In this document: piece by piece, positions 48,352 to 59,800 of the stretch | Numbering within the stretch: the stretch's first letter is position 1 | Layout of the letters: each line of letters begins with the position of its first letter | Assembly: GCA_037962975.1 (NCBI GenBank) | Contig: CM075669.1 | Coordinates: 86,410,001-86,474,000, forward strand | DNA from: Clitoria ternatea | Lineage: Eukaryota; Streptophyta; Magnoliopsida; Fabales; Fabaceae | Direction: 5' to 3' | DNA length: 64,000 nucleotides | Notes under the pieces: generated by a model | Seen by the model: only the letters and a program-made list of their open reading frames with translations | Told to the model about the DNA's origin: nothing | Databases searched by the model: none | Translations under genes and position numbers: made by a program

Positions 48352-51300
48352 TGTAACACCCTCGGTTAGATAAGACAAATCCTTCTGTAGGTTCATCCAA
48401 TTTAACTGAGAGTGTTAACAGTTTTCAGAAAAAGTGAATATTTTTTTTTAAATAAATAAATACGTGGCAGATCAGCATAAGTAATATTGTATATATCACA
48501 TAGTCATTCACAAACTGTAAGTAATTGTACTCTTAACAGAATGGGGCACGCAGGCACCCTTAAATATTATACAGTCATCCGGAGTCTGATTATAAATATT
48601 CTATCCTTAATGATTGTTCTTAATGGGTTCAGCGTATTTCTGATCTTCACACTCGGGTTCTTGAGTTTCTAATTCCTCTGAAAAATGTTCAACAGTAAGG
48701 GTGAGTATAACCCAAGACCCTGATTGGTTCATCCGGTGCGAACATAATCCAGTTAACATACAATGTCACATAGATCATACATTTAGCATATTTATAACAA
48801 TCAAGCATGTTGTCATCATATAATCGTATATTTAGCATGTTCACAATTATAACAAACAAGCATATTACCATGAAATAAATCGTACATATAACATATTCAC
48901 AATTATAACATTCAAATATGCTGTGATGAAATGCATGAGTTCGGATTTTATTACGATTTATCTTTGGTTAGGTCTCATGATGCATGTGGGCCCAATAAAT
49001 CAATCCATCATCATCCTTTCATTCTTTGGATTCCATCCTGCTCAAGTTATTTCTTGGGCACAACGTTTCCATTCTAGAGCGATCAGAGCTCACCAAGTCC
49101 CCTTTCTTTTATCATATGGTACGAATGAACTCACAGGTTCTCATCATTATATATATCATTTCATCTTGGGACTTGGCTCTTCACGATCATAGATACATCC
49201 CGTCATTTAGTCGAAGTACACTAGAATTGCATCGTCTCACCCGGCTATCAGGCGCGACTCTGATGCCATTGGGTTGCCGTTCCAGTTGTACTCCCAAGAT
49301 TCTTCTACTGAGATCGAACGTGAATATCCTCCAGCGTACCAGGTGTATGCTCTAGTTTTTCTTCTTCAAAACACATTTTCATGATGCGAAATGCATTATT
49401 CTTATCATTAGATTCCTTGGGTATCTTATGTGTTTCCAGTCTCATCATATCATTTAATCCTTGTAAGATATTCGTTTATTAATTCTTTTAGAAATATATC
49501 TATCATATATATATATTCTTTCATAAAGAGTAAAATAATATATATATCCTTTATGTATTTACGCATAATTTATATGTTAACAATGTATAATAATAAACTA
49601 ATAATAATGATAACAATACTAATTTTGACAATAAATAGAATAAGAATGATAATTATAACTTACTAATAACTTAAAAAGTAGTAAAGATTAGTTTCCAATT
49701 AAAAATTCAAGTGAAAAACACTAAAAATAGAGTTTTCCGAGTGGAACAGAGGTAAATCCGAGTGAAATGAGTATGATTCCGAGTGGAATCATACAGAGAA
49801 GGGTTCTCCAAGTGATCTGGCTAAAAATCCGAGTGAAATTGTACTGGAAAGGCTGTTTTCTGACTGAAACAGATCTGATTCCGAGTGGAAATAATTCTTC
49901 CGATTAAAACAAGTTATATCCGAGTGAAAATGTTGATATCCAAGCTTTCTGAGTAAAATAGGTGTAATACCGAGTGAAATAATTAAGATTTCGAGTGTAA
50001 TAAGCACGATTTCAAATAAAATCAAGCTGAGAGGGTCTTCTAAGTAAAACGGTTCTAAATCCGAGTGAAATCAATCTGAAAGAGTTTCCTTAGTGAAGTT
50101 AAAATGCCTTCCGAGTGAAACATAATGAAGAAACAGTTTTCTGGGTGAAATTAATATAATTCTGAGTGAAATAAAATAGGATTCCGAGTGGAATTAGTCT
50201 GAAAGGAGTTTTCTGAGTAAAAATGTTTGTGAATCTGAGTGAAAATGTTCCTGAATAAAAATAAGATAAGTTTCCAAGTGAAACATGAGTTTACCGAGTG
50301 AAATTAATTAAAAAGGGTTCTGTCTGAATAAGATATATCTGAATAAAGAAAATCTGAGTAAGATAATCCTGATTCCGAGTGGAATCAGGTTGGGAAAGGT
50401 CTTCTGGTGAGTTGACTTTATATACCGAGTTACATCAAGTTGAAAGGAGTTCTTTTAGTGAAAATAACTATTTGCTGAGTGAAATAAATTGTTTTGCCGA
50501 GTGAAATAAGGTTGGGAAGCTACTGTCCAAGTAAAATAGCGTGTTTCCGAGTGAATTTACTGAAAAACAGTTCTGAGTAAAAAGTAATTATATTTTCTGA
50601 GTGGAATTAAGTCAAGTTCCGAGTGAAATAATATAAGAAAGAGATTTCCGAGTAAAATAAGACTTGGGAGATGCTGTCCGAGAGAAACAGAGTGTTTTCC
50701 GAGTGAAATACTATGTTTTCCGAGTGAAATCAACTAAAAAGATACTATCCGAGTATAAATAAACAACACCGAGCAAAATAAGTGTAAAACCGGTCGGATT
50801 ATCATAAAACATAACCTTTTATCATATTTGTTTCACTGGAAATCACACGGTACTCATGATTCTTAATATTTTCAGTCCAATATTTCATAATTCATCAATA
50901 ATTATATATACACTCGGTAACAGACATATATACATACATGCATATACAGATACAATATAAAGCATTTAATTCATACACACTGAATCTGTCCTCCACTCGG
51001 TTTTCCCACAAGGCACCCAAGAATATACCCCCTTACCTCAATGAAGTTCCTGGAGGAGAAGAAAGAGGCTCCCTTCACTGTCCTGCTTCGAATCCGAGTG
51101 AAATGGAAGGAAAAAGAGAGAAAGAGACTTGTTGGGAAGGAAAATGATGAAGGATGTTGTGTCGTGTGTGTGGTGTGAGTTCTGAGGACGTTGAGCTTGT
51201 TTAAATAGGGAGGAAGTGAGTGGGAAGACAAGTGGGAGACAGCTTTTCTGAGTGGTATGCTGAGTCAGTGCCCATTTCTGAGTGGTATGCTGAGTCAGTG

Positions 51301-53285
51301 ATAATGGAAGGGTCACTAGGGATTAAACAAATATATATGCTGAGTCAGTGTCCATTTCTGGTCGTCCATCATCCATAATGCGCACGATTGGATTTAAATA
51401 TCATTAAAAGACAAAATTGAAGTCAAAACGCACTTCTGTCAGTGAATACCGAGTGAAATTACACTCGGTTAACACTTCTGTCAGTGAATTCCGACTGGAA
51501 TTCCCACTTCCGAGTCACAATTACAAGGCTCGCTTGAGCGTGGCTTGCTCGCTTGAGCGAATTAGCCAATCCTCACTCGGCATTCCCATGAAACCGACTC
51601 ATCTTTCCCATCATTCACTCGGTAATTCACCCCCACACCGACTCCTAATTTGCTTGGCCTTTCACTCGGTATTATATCCCAAATCCGGGTCATTTTTGAT
51701 GGTTCTTACTCGGTTAAATCATCCCAAGCCTAGTCTTTTATCACTCGGTAATGTCCTTCAAAAACCGACTCCCTCGCATTCTTTTCCTATGTTTCTTCTA
51801 CTCGAAGTTTTTATTCCAAATTCGAATCTTTACATACACTGTTCCACTCGGTAAAAGTCATCCACTTACTCGGAATGCTACTTTCCATACCACTCGGTGT
51901 ATTTAACTTCAACACAATCGGGAATGTTCTTCACATTCATCACTCGGCATAGACTTATAATTTTCACTCGGAAGTGTTTCTTCTAGAACCCGACTCTCTC
52001 TCCTAATTAGTCAATCACTCGGAATTTATTCAAACTCTAATCACTTAGGATATATTCCAATAACAATTCATATCTTAGAAAGGAATCAATCGGATTTACC
52101 ACTCAGAAATACTCAAACTTTACTCACTCGGTTTACTCATATTTCTCTCTCGGTTTTAACCAAATTCTTCAACTACAATTCCAATCAGAACATATTAAGG
52201 CCCTCACTTCTCGGAAAAGACTTACACATACAAGTCTTCACTCGGAATTGGTCCAATAGAGTATATCTCACTCGGAAGAGGAGTCATACTCATAGATTCA
52301 CTCGGAAATGGTTCAGCCTCTCTATATTTCACTCGGATTTTACCTTCCAGGAGCATTTAAGTCCTTCCCCACTCATATTTCACTCGGTTACTCATCTCTT
52401 AGGTACACATACACTATCCTTCCTCAAAATGTGTTTCGATCGGAATCCTTTAAGGTTTTTATCACTCGGAAAAAGAGTCATAAACATAGCCTCACTCAAT
52501 AATGGCTCTAAACCTTATATATTCTACTCGGATTGGGTTCTCCTTCCTATATTCCACTTGGAATGAGCTTCCATTACTCTATATTTCACTCGGAATTGCA
52601 TATTTGGGGTCATGCTTCTTAGAACAGGTTATACTGGATTCAAATATGCCCTTACTCGGAACTCTACTACCCAAAACACCACACTCGAAGATCTTTCTAC
52701 CCGAAATGTTATTCCCTTCTTCTCTAGGAAGATCTGAGTTGGACAACTCACTCGGATTGCACTTGGTTATAATTCTAATTGAGTCTATTCACTCGGTATA
52801 CTGTAATTATAATGATTGTTCACTCGAAAAGAAGCGATTGGAAAGGTCTGACTCGGAAATGAGTCTCTCAAGGGTGTTTTCACTCGGAATATTCATCCAG
52901 AAGTGGTTCCCTTGAACCTACTTCACTCCAGCTGTCTCTAAGACCAAGATTTCACTCGGTAGTATCCCTTTTTAGAAATGTTTTATTCGGACATCCTAAC
53001 TTACACTCGGAATTTCATTCGTCACTCGTATTTTCTTTCTATCACTCGGAATTGTTAATCCTCCACTCGGAATTTCACTCTGTCACTCGGATCAGAGTCT
53101 ATTTCACTCGGAATTTGCATAATTTCACTAATGGTCTATATAAATTCCATTATTATGTACAAAAATGACATTTCTGAGATACCACAGACTATCAACAGGG
53201 TGTATATTCACTTATTACCACTTACAGACCTTCTAAACTTCAATTTTTACTAAATAAGACTGCTACTAAAAACAGGGATGTTACA
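48352..53285 (-). repeat. E4 5' LTR
   Basis: 4934 bp, colinear with the 3' LTR at about 99% identity. In element orientation (right to left): U3 array 53115-51450, palindrome pair 51560-51530, TATA-like 51207-51200, then the opposite array 50790-49735. Confidence 0.95.
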
Positions 53286-53290
53286 CAACC
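53286..53290. repeat. Target site duplication of E4, right (CAACC)
   Basis: Identical to 41495-41499. Confidence 0.95.
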
Positions 53291-53630
53291 ACTAACTAAT
53301 TAGTTAAGACACTCAACTAACTACCAACTAACTAACTAATTATAGTTGTAACTTCTAACTAACTCTAACCAATTAACTAAAAGTAGTTAACAAACAAATG
53401 CACATGCACTATCCTAATTCGAAATTTACCAAGCAAAAGGGAAAATTATAATGTCCAAAAAGTCCAATGTCCTTGTTGTGTCCAAAATACAAGACAAAAT
53501 CCTACTACACAAAGCCTAAGAATTGAAAAACTTTGCCTAATATCTACTAGTTACAAAGCTTTTGCCTCCTTTACAAGTGTCTTCACAAGTCCTTCTTGAT
53601 GTATAAGCTCCACTTTACCTAGCAAAAGAA
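53286..53630 (-). other. E3 leader, part between E4 and E5
   Basis: Continues the AACTAACTAA-rich leader texture of 41300-41499 and then ordinary AT-rich leader sequence. Its far end is the E5 insertion point (AAGAA at 53626-53630 is the presumed target duplication; the partner is off-window). Confidence 0.7.
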
Positions 53631-53874
53631 TGATAAGTGCTTTTTAATATAATAAATAAGATCTAGTTTGCTTAGGATTTTAGTCATTGTCCACTGTATT
53701 TCCTTTTTTTTATTACGATTTTTGCTCTCTTTCCACTCTATTCTACTTGGGTATGTTATTTTGCAGGAATTAAGGTAATAAAGGGTCAAAAACAATAGAA
53801 AAACGACCATAAAATGATAAAGAAACAAGAAGAACAAGCCCAAAGTGGAAAGAATTCTCTTTTTAAAGCTGAAA

Positions 53875-54790
53875 TTCGACTCAGAAAGCAAAAATCCGAC
53901 TCAGAGCACTGAAATCCGACTCAAAATGGCCAAATCCGAGTGGGATAACTCAGAAATGACCAAATCTGAGTGGAAGGACTCAGAATAGAGCATTGCCGAG
54001 TGGAATACTGCATTGCTGGAGGAAAATCCGAGTGAAATGTTCCCTGACAAAGCCATTCCGAGTGATAAATAGCTGACTGGAGTAAAGGACCAATGCTGAA
54101 ATGGAATAAGTCTCGGTTAAAGGTGATTCCGAGTGGAAACTCCCCGACTGCATCCATTCCGAGTGAAAAAAGGAGACTGACCTCCAATAAATATGTCCAA
54201 AGCTATTTTCGAGTGAAAAGCTTGCTGATTAAAGTGAATCCGAGTGGGAGCTTTCTGATTGCAACTAATCCGAGTGAAAGCTGTTCTGAGTGAAGTGATT
54301 CCGAGTAGAAGAGGCCACTGAAATGAATAAATGCTGACTAAGGAGGAATCCGAGTGGTCTCACTCAGTGAAAATGACATTCTCAAGCAGAACAAAGCATT
54401 TCCGAGTAATTCTTAGCAAAGAAGGAAAAATCCGACCGGAAATAAATCACACTCGGGCAGACTCTCAAGTTTCACATTGAGCCCGAATGAGAAGTCTCCA
54501 AGGAAAGGAATTCCGAGTAAGTTGGGTCAGAAAGATGCATTTCCGAGCAAAGCAAGGCTCGGACATGGAAGAATTCTATCAGCCAGATTCCAATCCTTCA
54601 AAGTCCAAGTTTCTGAGTGAAAGTGAAGTCAAATCCGAGTGAATTCCAATGCAAAATCCGAGCAGAGTTTTAACCGAGTGGTTCAGATTACAGCCGAGTG
54701 AAAATGATTGAGAACCGATTGAATAAATTTTGATCCCGAGTGAGTCTCCAATCAGTGCCGAATGAACTTCATGAATTTAAGCCGAGTGAA
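53875..54790 (+). repeat. CCGAGTG array in E5 U3
   Basis: More than 20 CCGAGTG or near variants (AATCCGAGTGG, TTCCGAGTGAAA), all in one orientation. It recurs from about 63680 in the 3' LTR. Confidence 0.9.
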
Positions 54791-54860
54791 TGGATTCAAT
54801 CAATTTCGAGTAAGTCACCTTGCCCGTCCAACTCTCAAACACCGAGTGAAACAAGACCTC

Positions 54861-54892
54861 TCGCTTGAGCGAACCTTTCTCCGCTTGAGCAA
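54861..54892. repeat. Paired CGCTTGAGC palindrome in E5 U3
   Basis: TCGCTTGAGCGA at 54861 and CCGCTTGAGCAA at 54881, starts 20 bp apart, between the motif array and the TATA box. Confidence 0.85.
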
Positions 54893-54929
54893 GACGGTTT
54901 CCTTCAACAAATACTCCTTTCAAATACCG

Positions 54930-55400
54930 ACCTACTCCACAAACCCCGTCCTCAAGCCACAACACCGTCCCTTCTCCTTTCAAAACCGACCTACACTCCA
55001 CAAACTCCAAACATCGGATCACTCTCTACACCGTCCTCAATCCAGAAATCCGACCCACATTCCTCTCTTCTATCCGATGTCCTCTCCTTTCCAATACTCC
55101 ACACCGCCCAACAATCCTCTTCAACACCAACACCGCCCATACTCCTTTCCTTTCCAACACTCTCAACTCCGCCCAGACTCTTCTTCTAATCCACAACTCC
55201 ACCCAGACTCTTCTCCTTTCTATCCACACCGCCCATACTCCTTTCCTTTCCCTCACTCTCAACACCGCCCAACCATCCTCATTTCCCAACACCGTCTCCC
55301 TTTCTTCTTCTAATACATGATACCGCCCAACAACTCCTCTCCACGCTGTCCAGTTCACTCCCTACACCGTCCAGCAAGCTTTCACTCGGATTTGTGGGAA
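54930..55400. repeat. C-rich ACACCGCCCA imperfect repeats in E5 U3
   Basis: Variants of ACACCGCCCA and CCATACTCCTTTCC repeat at irregular intervals; the plus strand is nearly free of G. Confidence 0.7.
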
Positions 55401-55593
55401 AATAATATTTTTCCACTCTGAATTTCATCATTCTGCACCAATCTTCACTAAAATCCAAGCACCGAATTATTGGATATATTAAAATATGCAAATTGGAAAC
55501 AAGTTGGCACAGCTGGAATTCACATGCACCGAAAGTTTCTTCCACTTGCAAATTGAACACGTTTTCATTGCTGGAATCCTCAATCCATTTGCC

Positions 55594-55600
55594 TATAAAA
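55594..55600 (+). promoter_or_regulatory. E5 LTR TATA box
   Basis: CCTATAAAAGCAGCAG context at 55592-55607, a good plant TATA box. Transcription would start near 55625-55635. Confidence 0.6.
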
Positions 55601-56694
55601 GCAGCAGTAACCCATCAGCAAATAACAACTTCTTCCCAGTCTAAAATCACTCTAGCTTCATTTCTTCGTTACTTTCTCTCTTTTTCTCTTTAGTTCTATT
55701 CTTTTGCATTTTTTCTTTCTCTGTACGTTTTTCTTCTCTTTCTTTTTATTTTCTTTTCTTTCTTTTATTTTGTAAGAGTGTGAGGGCTGTAAAAGTGAGA
55801 TTTTAAATTTGTAATTGGTGGAGAAATTATTGCAACAAGGAATTACAGTGGTAAATTATTCTAAGCTTTTGGAGAAACCCGTAAGTCTTTATTTTTACCA
55901 TGTCTTGTATGTTTTATTTTTCCATTATTTACATGAATTTAAATTATTTCATGAGTAGCTAAATTAATTATCTTGGGATAAAGGGGGTATGATAATATTT
56001 TATTTTAATGTTATTTTGACTTAGAATTAAATAAATTTCTGTTTTCCATTTAGTTCAATTATGCTTAATGCTTTTAGTAATTCCTAACAAGAACCTAAAT
56101 GATAAAACTGTATACTTACGGGTATATTAGTAAGTTTAGGTAATAAATAGAATCGAGAGATTTATTTTTACCAGAAAGTTTTGAACTAAACCTAAGATTT
56201 TTGAAATGCTTTTTGTGACCTCGGTAAAACCGTGAAAGTAATCAAAATTCTTTTGAGGAAATAAAAGGGATTTTCATAAAACAATAATGGGCCTTTCTGA
56301 GGATTAAGCAGCGCTTTCCATAGGTTAGGTACATTAATAGGATTCCGAAAGGAACATATTAATTAGCTTTTGGAAAATTCGCCTTGGAAAACTTAATTCG
56401 ATTCTTATTTATGAAAAGTTAAAATTCATTAAACATAAAATAGAGTCTTAATCCCCCGAAATCCCAAGATACTCTCAACTCTGATTTTTTTAGTATCAAA
56501 TAAATTTTATTTTTATATTTATTCATATTCTGTGCAACTTTAATTTGTGCTTTATTTTATAAAAATCTTAAAAATTAATTGTGTGGATAATTAAATTTCA
56601 ATATGCTGGTACTTTGAACACAGTCCCTGTGGAGAACGATAATCTTTTATATTACGCGACATAACCCGTGCGCCTGCGGGCCCTATCAAGTTTT

Positions 56695-56712
56695 TGGCGC
56701 CGTTGCCGGGGA
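56695..56712 (+). promoter_or_regulatory. E5 primer binding site (tRNA-Asp)
   Basis: TGGCGCCGTTGCCGGGGA, perfectly complementary to the 3' end of plant tRNA-Asp, 6 nt after the LTR end. The leader 56713-56855 has no other feature. Confidence 0.95.
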
Positions 56713-56855
56713 CTGTTATCCCTCGAATATCGGCAATATTAGAATTCGATTAGATCATACTTGTTAATATTTTTTGTTATTTTTATTTTTATTTTGTTTG
56801 TAATTTTGTATTTTGTTCTATATTCTGTGTATCTGTTGTGGTTTCATTTTTGTAA

Positions 56856-59800
56856 TTGTTTGTTTTATTTGTCATTTATTTTCTATTTATGCGACGAAGC
56901 CGTAGTGTCGATCTAAACTTAGGATTTGACCCTGAGATAGAACGTACCCTTAGAGCTTTGAGAAAACAACAAAAACAACAAAAAGAACAAAAAGAAAAAC
57001 AAATGGCAGACCAACACAGACCCTTAAGAGATTTTGCCGCTCCAAGCACTAATGGGAGAGGATCTAGCATCCTTAGACCCACAGTGGAGGCTAACAATTT
57101 TGAATTGAAGCCTTCACTACTCTCAATGGTTCAACAAAACCAATTCGGAGGTTTACCCTCTGAAGATCCAAATCTTCACCTTCAAATCTTTCTTGAATAC
57201 TGTGACACCCTGAAGATGAACGGAGCCACCAATGATGCCATTCGCTTAAGACTTTTCCCTTTCTCCTTAAGAGATAAAGCAAGAGCATGGTTATACTCTC
57301 TTCCTGAAGGATCCATCACGACTTGGGAACAATTGTCCAGTGCTTTTATCAATAAATGGTACCCAAGGAACAAGACTGATGTGCTGAGAAAACAAATCAT
57401 CAATTTTTCACAAAAAGATGATGAATCCTTGTATGAAGCCTGGGAGAGATACAGAGAGTTGCTAAGAGAATGTCCTTACCATGGGATAGAAAGGTGGTTG
57501 ACAATCCATATTTTCTATAATGGACTAACTTCCACACAAAAGATCTCTTTAGATGCTGCAGCTGGAGGAGCCTTCATGAGTAAAAATATTGATGAAGCTG
57601 AGAACCTGATTGAGGAAATAGCTCGAAACACTCACTAGTGGAACTCTGAAAGAGGATTACCTTCTAAAACACCAGGTAAGTACTTTGTTGATGCTCTTTC
57701 CCTACTTTCTGCCAAAGTTGAAGCATTAACATTAAAACTTGATAAAATAGGGTCAACAGGTGCTACTAATATTGTTTGTGAAGTTTGTGGTGTTTCAGGA
57801 CATGGAGCTACAAACTGCAACTTAGCCATGACCCCTAATCAAGAACAAGAAATGCATCAGGTGGACGCTATTGGAAACTATGGTGGAAACTATCAAGGTA
57901 ACTACAGACCTCCACAAGGTCCACCTGGCTTCCAAAATAGGCCACCTCAATTCCAAAGTAACTACAAACCTCAACAAGGAACCTATATTCCACAAAAATC
58001 AAAGCTAGAATCCTTGATGGAGACATTTGTAGCTACTCAACTTAAACAAAATGATGAATTCTCTGATGAAATAAAAAACTTGGCGTCAAAAGTGGACTCT
58101 CTTGCTACTCACAACAAAATACTGGAAAATCAAATTGCCCAACAAGCCTCCTATTCTCAAAGAGCACCAGGAACATTTCCTGGAAAACCAGAGGTTGGAC
58201 CATCCAACCAAACCATGGCTGTCACTCTTAGGAATGGTACTCAATACGATGGGCCAGTTGACAAGACAGCAAATGAGGAAAAGAAAGTCGATGAATCTTC
58301 ATCTCATCCAGTAATTAAAGAAGAGAAACCACAAGAAAAGAAGGAGGAAGTTAAGCCATATCAACCTCCCATTCCATTTCCTCAGCGCTTAGCCAAAGCA
58401 AAGTTGGACAAACAATTTGGTAAGTTCCTTGATGTTTTAAAGAAATTGTATATTAATATTCCTTTTACAGATGCTTTGCAGCAAATGCCTACATATGCAA
58501 AGTTCTTAAAGGACATTCTGTCCAATAAAAGAAGACTGGAGGAAGATGGTACAGTTGCACTTACTGAAGAGTGCAGTGCTCTAATTCAAAAGAAACTTCC
58601 ACCCAAGCTCCAAGATCCAGGTAGTTTCTCTATTCCTTGCATGATTGGTGACATGAATATAGATAAAGCATTGTGTGATTTAGGAGCGAGTGTGAGTTTA
58701 ATGCCATTATCTATTGCTAAAAAATTAGGATTGGGTGAGTTAAAACCTACTAGGATGTCTTTACAATTGGCTGATAGATCTGTAAAATATCCTGTAGGAA
58801 TTTTAGAGGATGTTCCTATTAAGATAGGAAAATTTTTTATACCTGCTAACTTTGTTGTGCTTGAAATGGACGAAGATTCTTTGATTCCTATTATTTTAGG
58901 CAGACCATTTTTAGCAACTGCAGGTGCTGTGATTGATGTCAAGAGTGGTAAGTTGTCTCTAACTGTTGGAGACCAAAAGGTTGATTTCAACTTGAAAAAT
59001 GTTTTAGAAAAACCTTATAATGATGTTTGCTGTACTGTGGATTTTGTCGAACAAGTGGTAAAGGAATCAACCCTTCCTAATGACCCACTTGAAACTATTT
59101 TCATGATTGAGCCGACAGAAACATCTGATTGCTCTGAGGCCCCACATGATACTGAGGTCATGTGTGACAAAGTGGTAAGCCCCAATGTGGAATTAAAACC
59201 TTTACCAGCTTCATTAAGGTATGAGTTTCTTGGCCCTAATTCCACATATCCTGTGATTATTAATGCTGAATTGAATCCATCTGAAACTGAAAAACTTTTG
59301 AAACAACTTAGGTTGTATAGAAAGGTAATAGGTTATACAATGGATGATATCAAAGGGATTAGCCCTTCTCTTTGTATGCACAGGATTACTGTAGAAGATG
59401 AAAGTAGGCCCACAGTAGAACCACTTAGGAGATTAAACCCTAAAATGCAAGAAGTGGTTAAAAAGGAAATTTTGAAATTGCTTGATGCTGGAGTCATATA
59501 TCCTGTTGATAGTAGTAAATGGGTAAGTCCTGTCCATGTGGTGCCTAAAAAGGGGGGAATAACTGTGATTGAAAATGATAAACATAACTTGATTCCTACT
59601 AGGATCGTCTCTGGTTGGCGCATGTGCATTGATTATAGGAAGTTAAATAGCGCCACGAAAAAAGATCATTTTCCCCTCCCTTTTATTGATCAGATGCTTG
59701 AAAGACTTGCGAAACACTCTTATTTCTGTTATTTGGATGGGTATTCAGGTTTTCATCAAATTCCCATTCATCCATCTGATCAAGAAAAGACTACCTTCAC

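Larger units (their letters stand above)
41500..53285 (-). mobile_element. E4: complete non-coding giant-LTR retrotransposon (LARD-like)
   Basis: LTRs of 4933 and 4934 bp flank an interior of 1919 bp. The CAACC target duplication is present on both sides. The tRNA-iMet primer site and polypurine tract set minus-strand orientation. There are no gag or pol domains anywhere. The two LTRs differ at about 50 positions by my reading (about 1%). The signals (TGTAACACCC-type ends, AAAAGGGGAGGAGAA tract, TGGTATCAGAGC) are those of Tekay/Del chromoviruses, which would have to supply proteins in trans (inference). Confidence 0.95.
35723..53630 (-). mobile_element. E3: CRM-like Ty3/gypsy chromovirus, interrupted by E4 and E5
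   Basis: The 3' LTR begins on the plus strand at 35723 (TG) inside the E2 5' LTR. Coding sequence runs leftward from 41024 to 36324. The leader continues at 41025-41499, is split by E4, resumes at 53286-53630 and is then split by E5, so the 5' LTR and primer site lie outside the window. The gag, DSGS protease, YFDD reverse transcriptase and integrase with a GPF tail, together with pol running into the 3' LTR, fit the CRM (centromere-associated) clade; other chromoviruses remain possible. Confidence 0.8.
53631..56688 (+). repeat. E5 5' LTR
   Basis: 3058 bp, TGATAAG...ATCA. In order: CCGAGTG array (53875-54790), paired palindrome (54861-54892), a C-rich ACCGCCCA repeat tract (about 54930-55400), TATA box (55594-55600), then AT-rich R/U5. 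The ORF at 54762-55313 is low-complexity. Confidence 0.95.

Noticed and set aside
54762..55313. 183-codon ORF in the E5 LTR
   Set aside because: It runs through the motif array and the ACCGCCCA tract; composition follows the repeats, and it lies upstream of the TATA box in U3.
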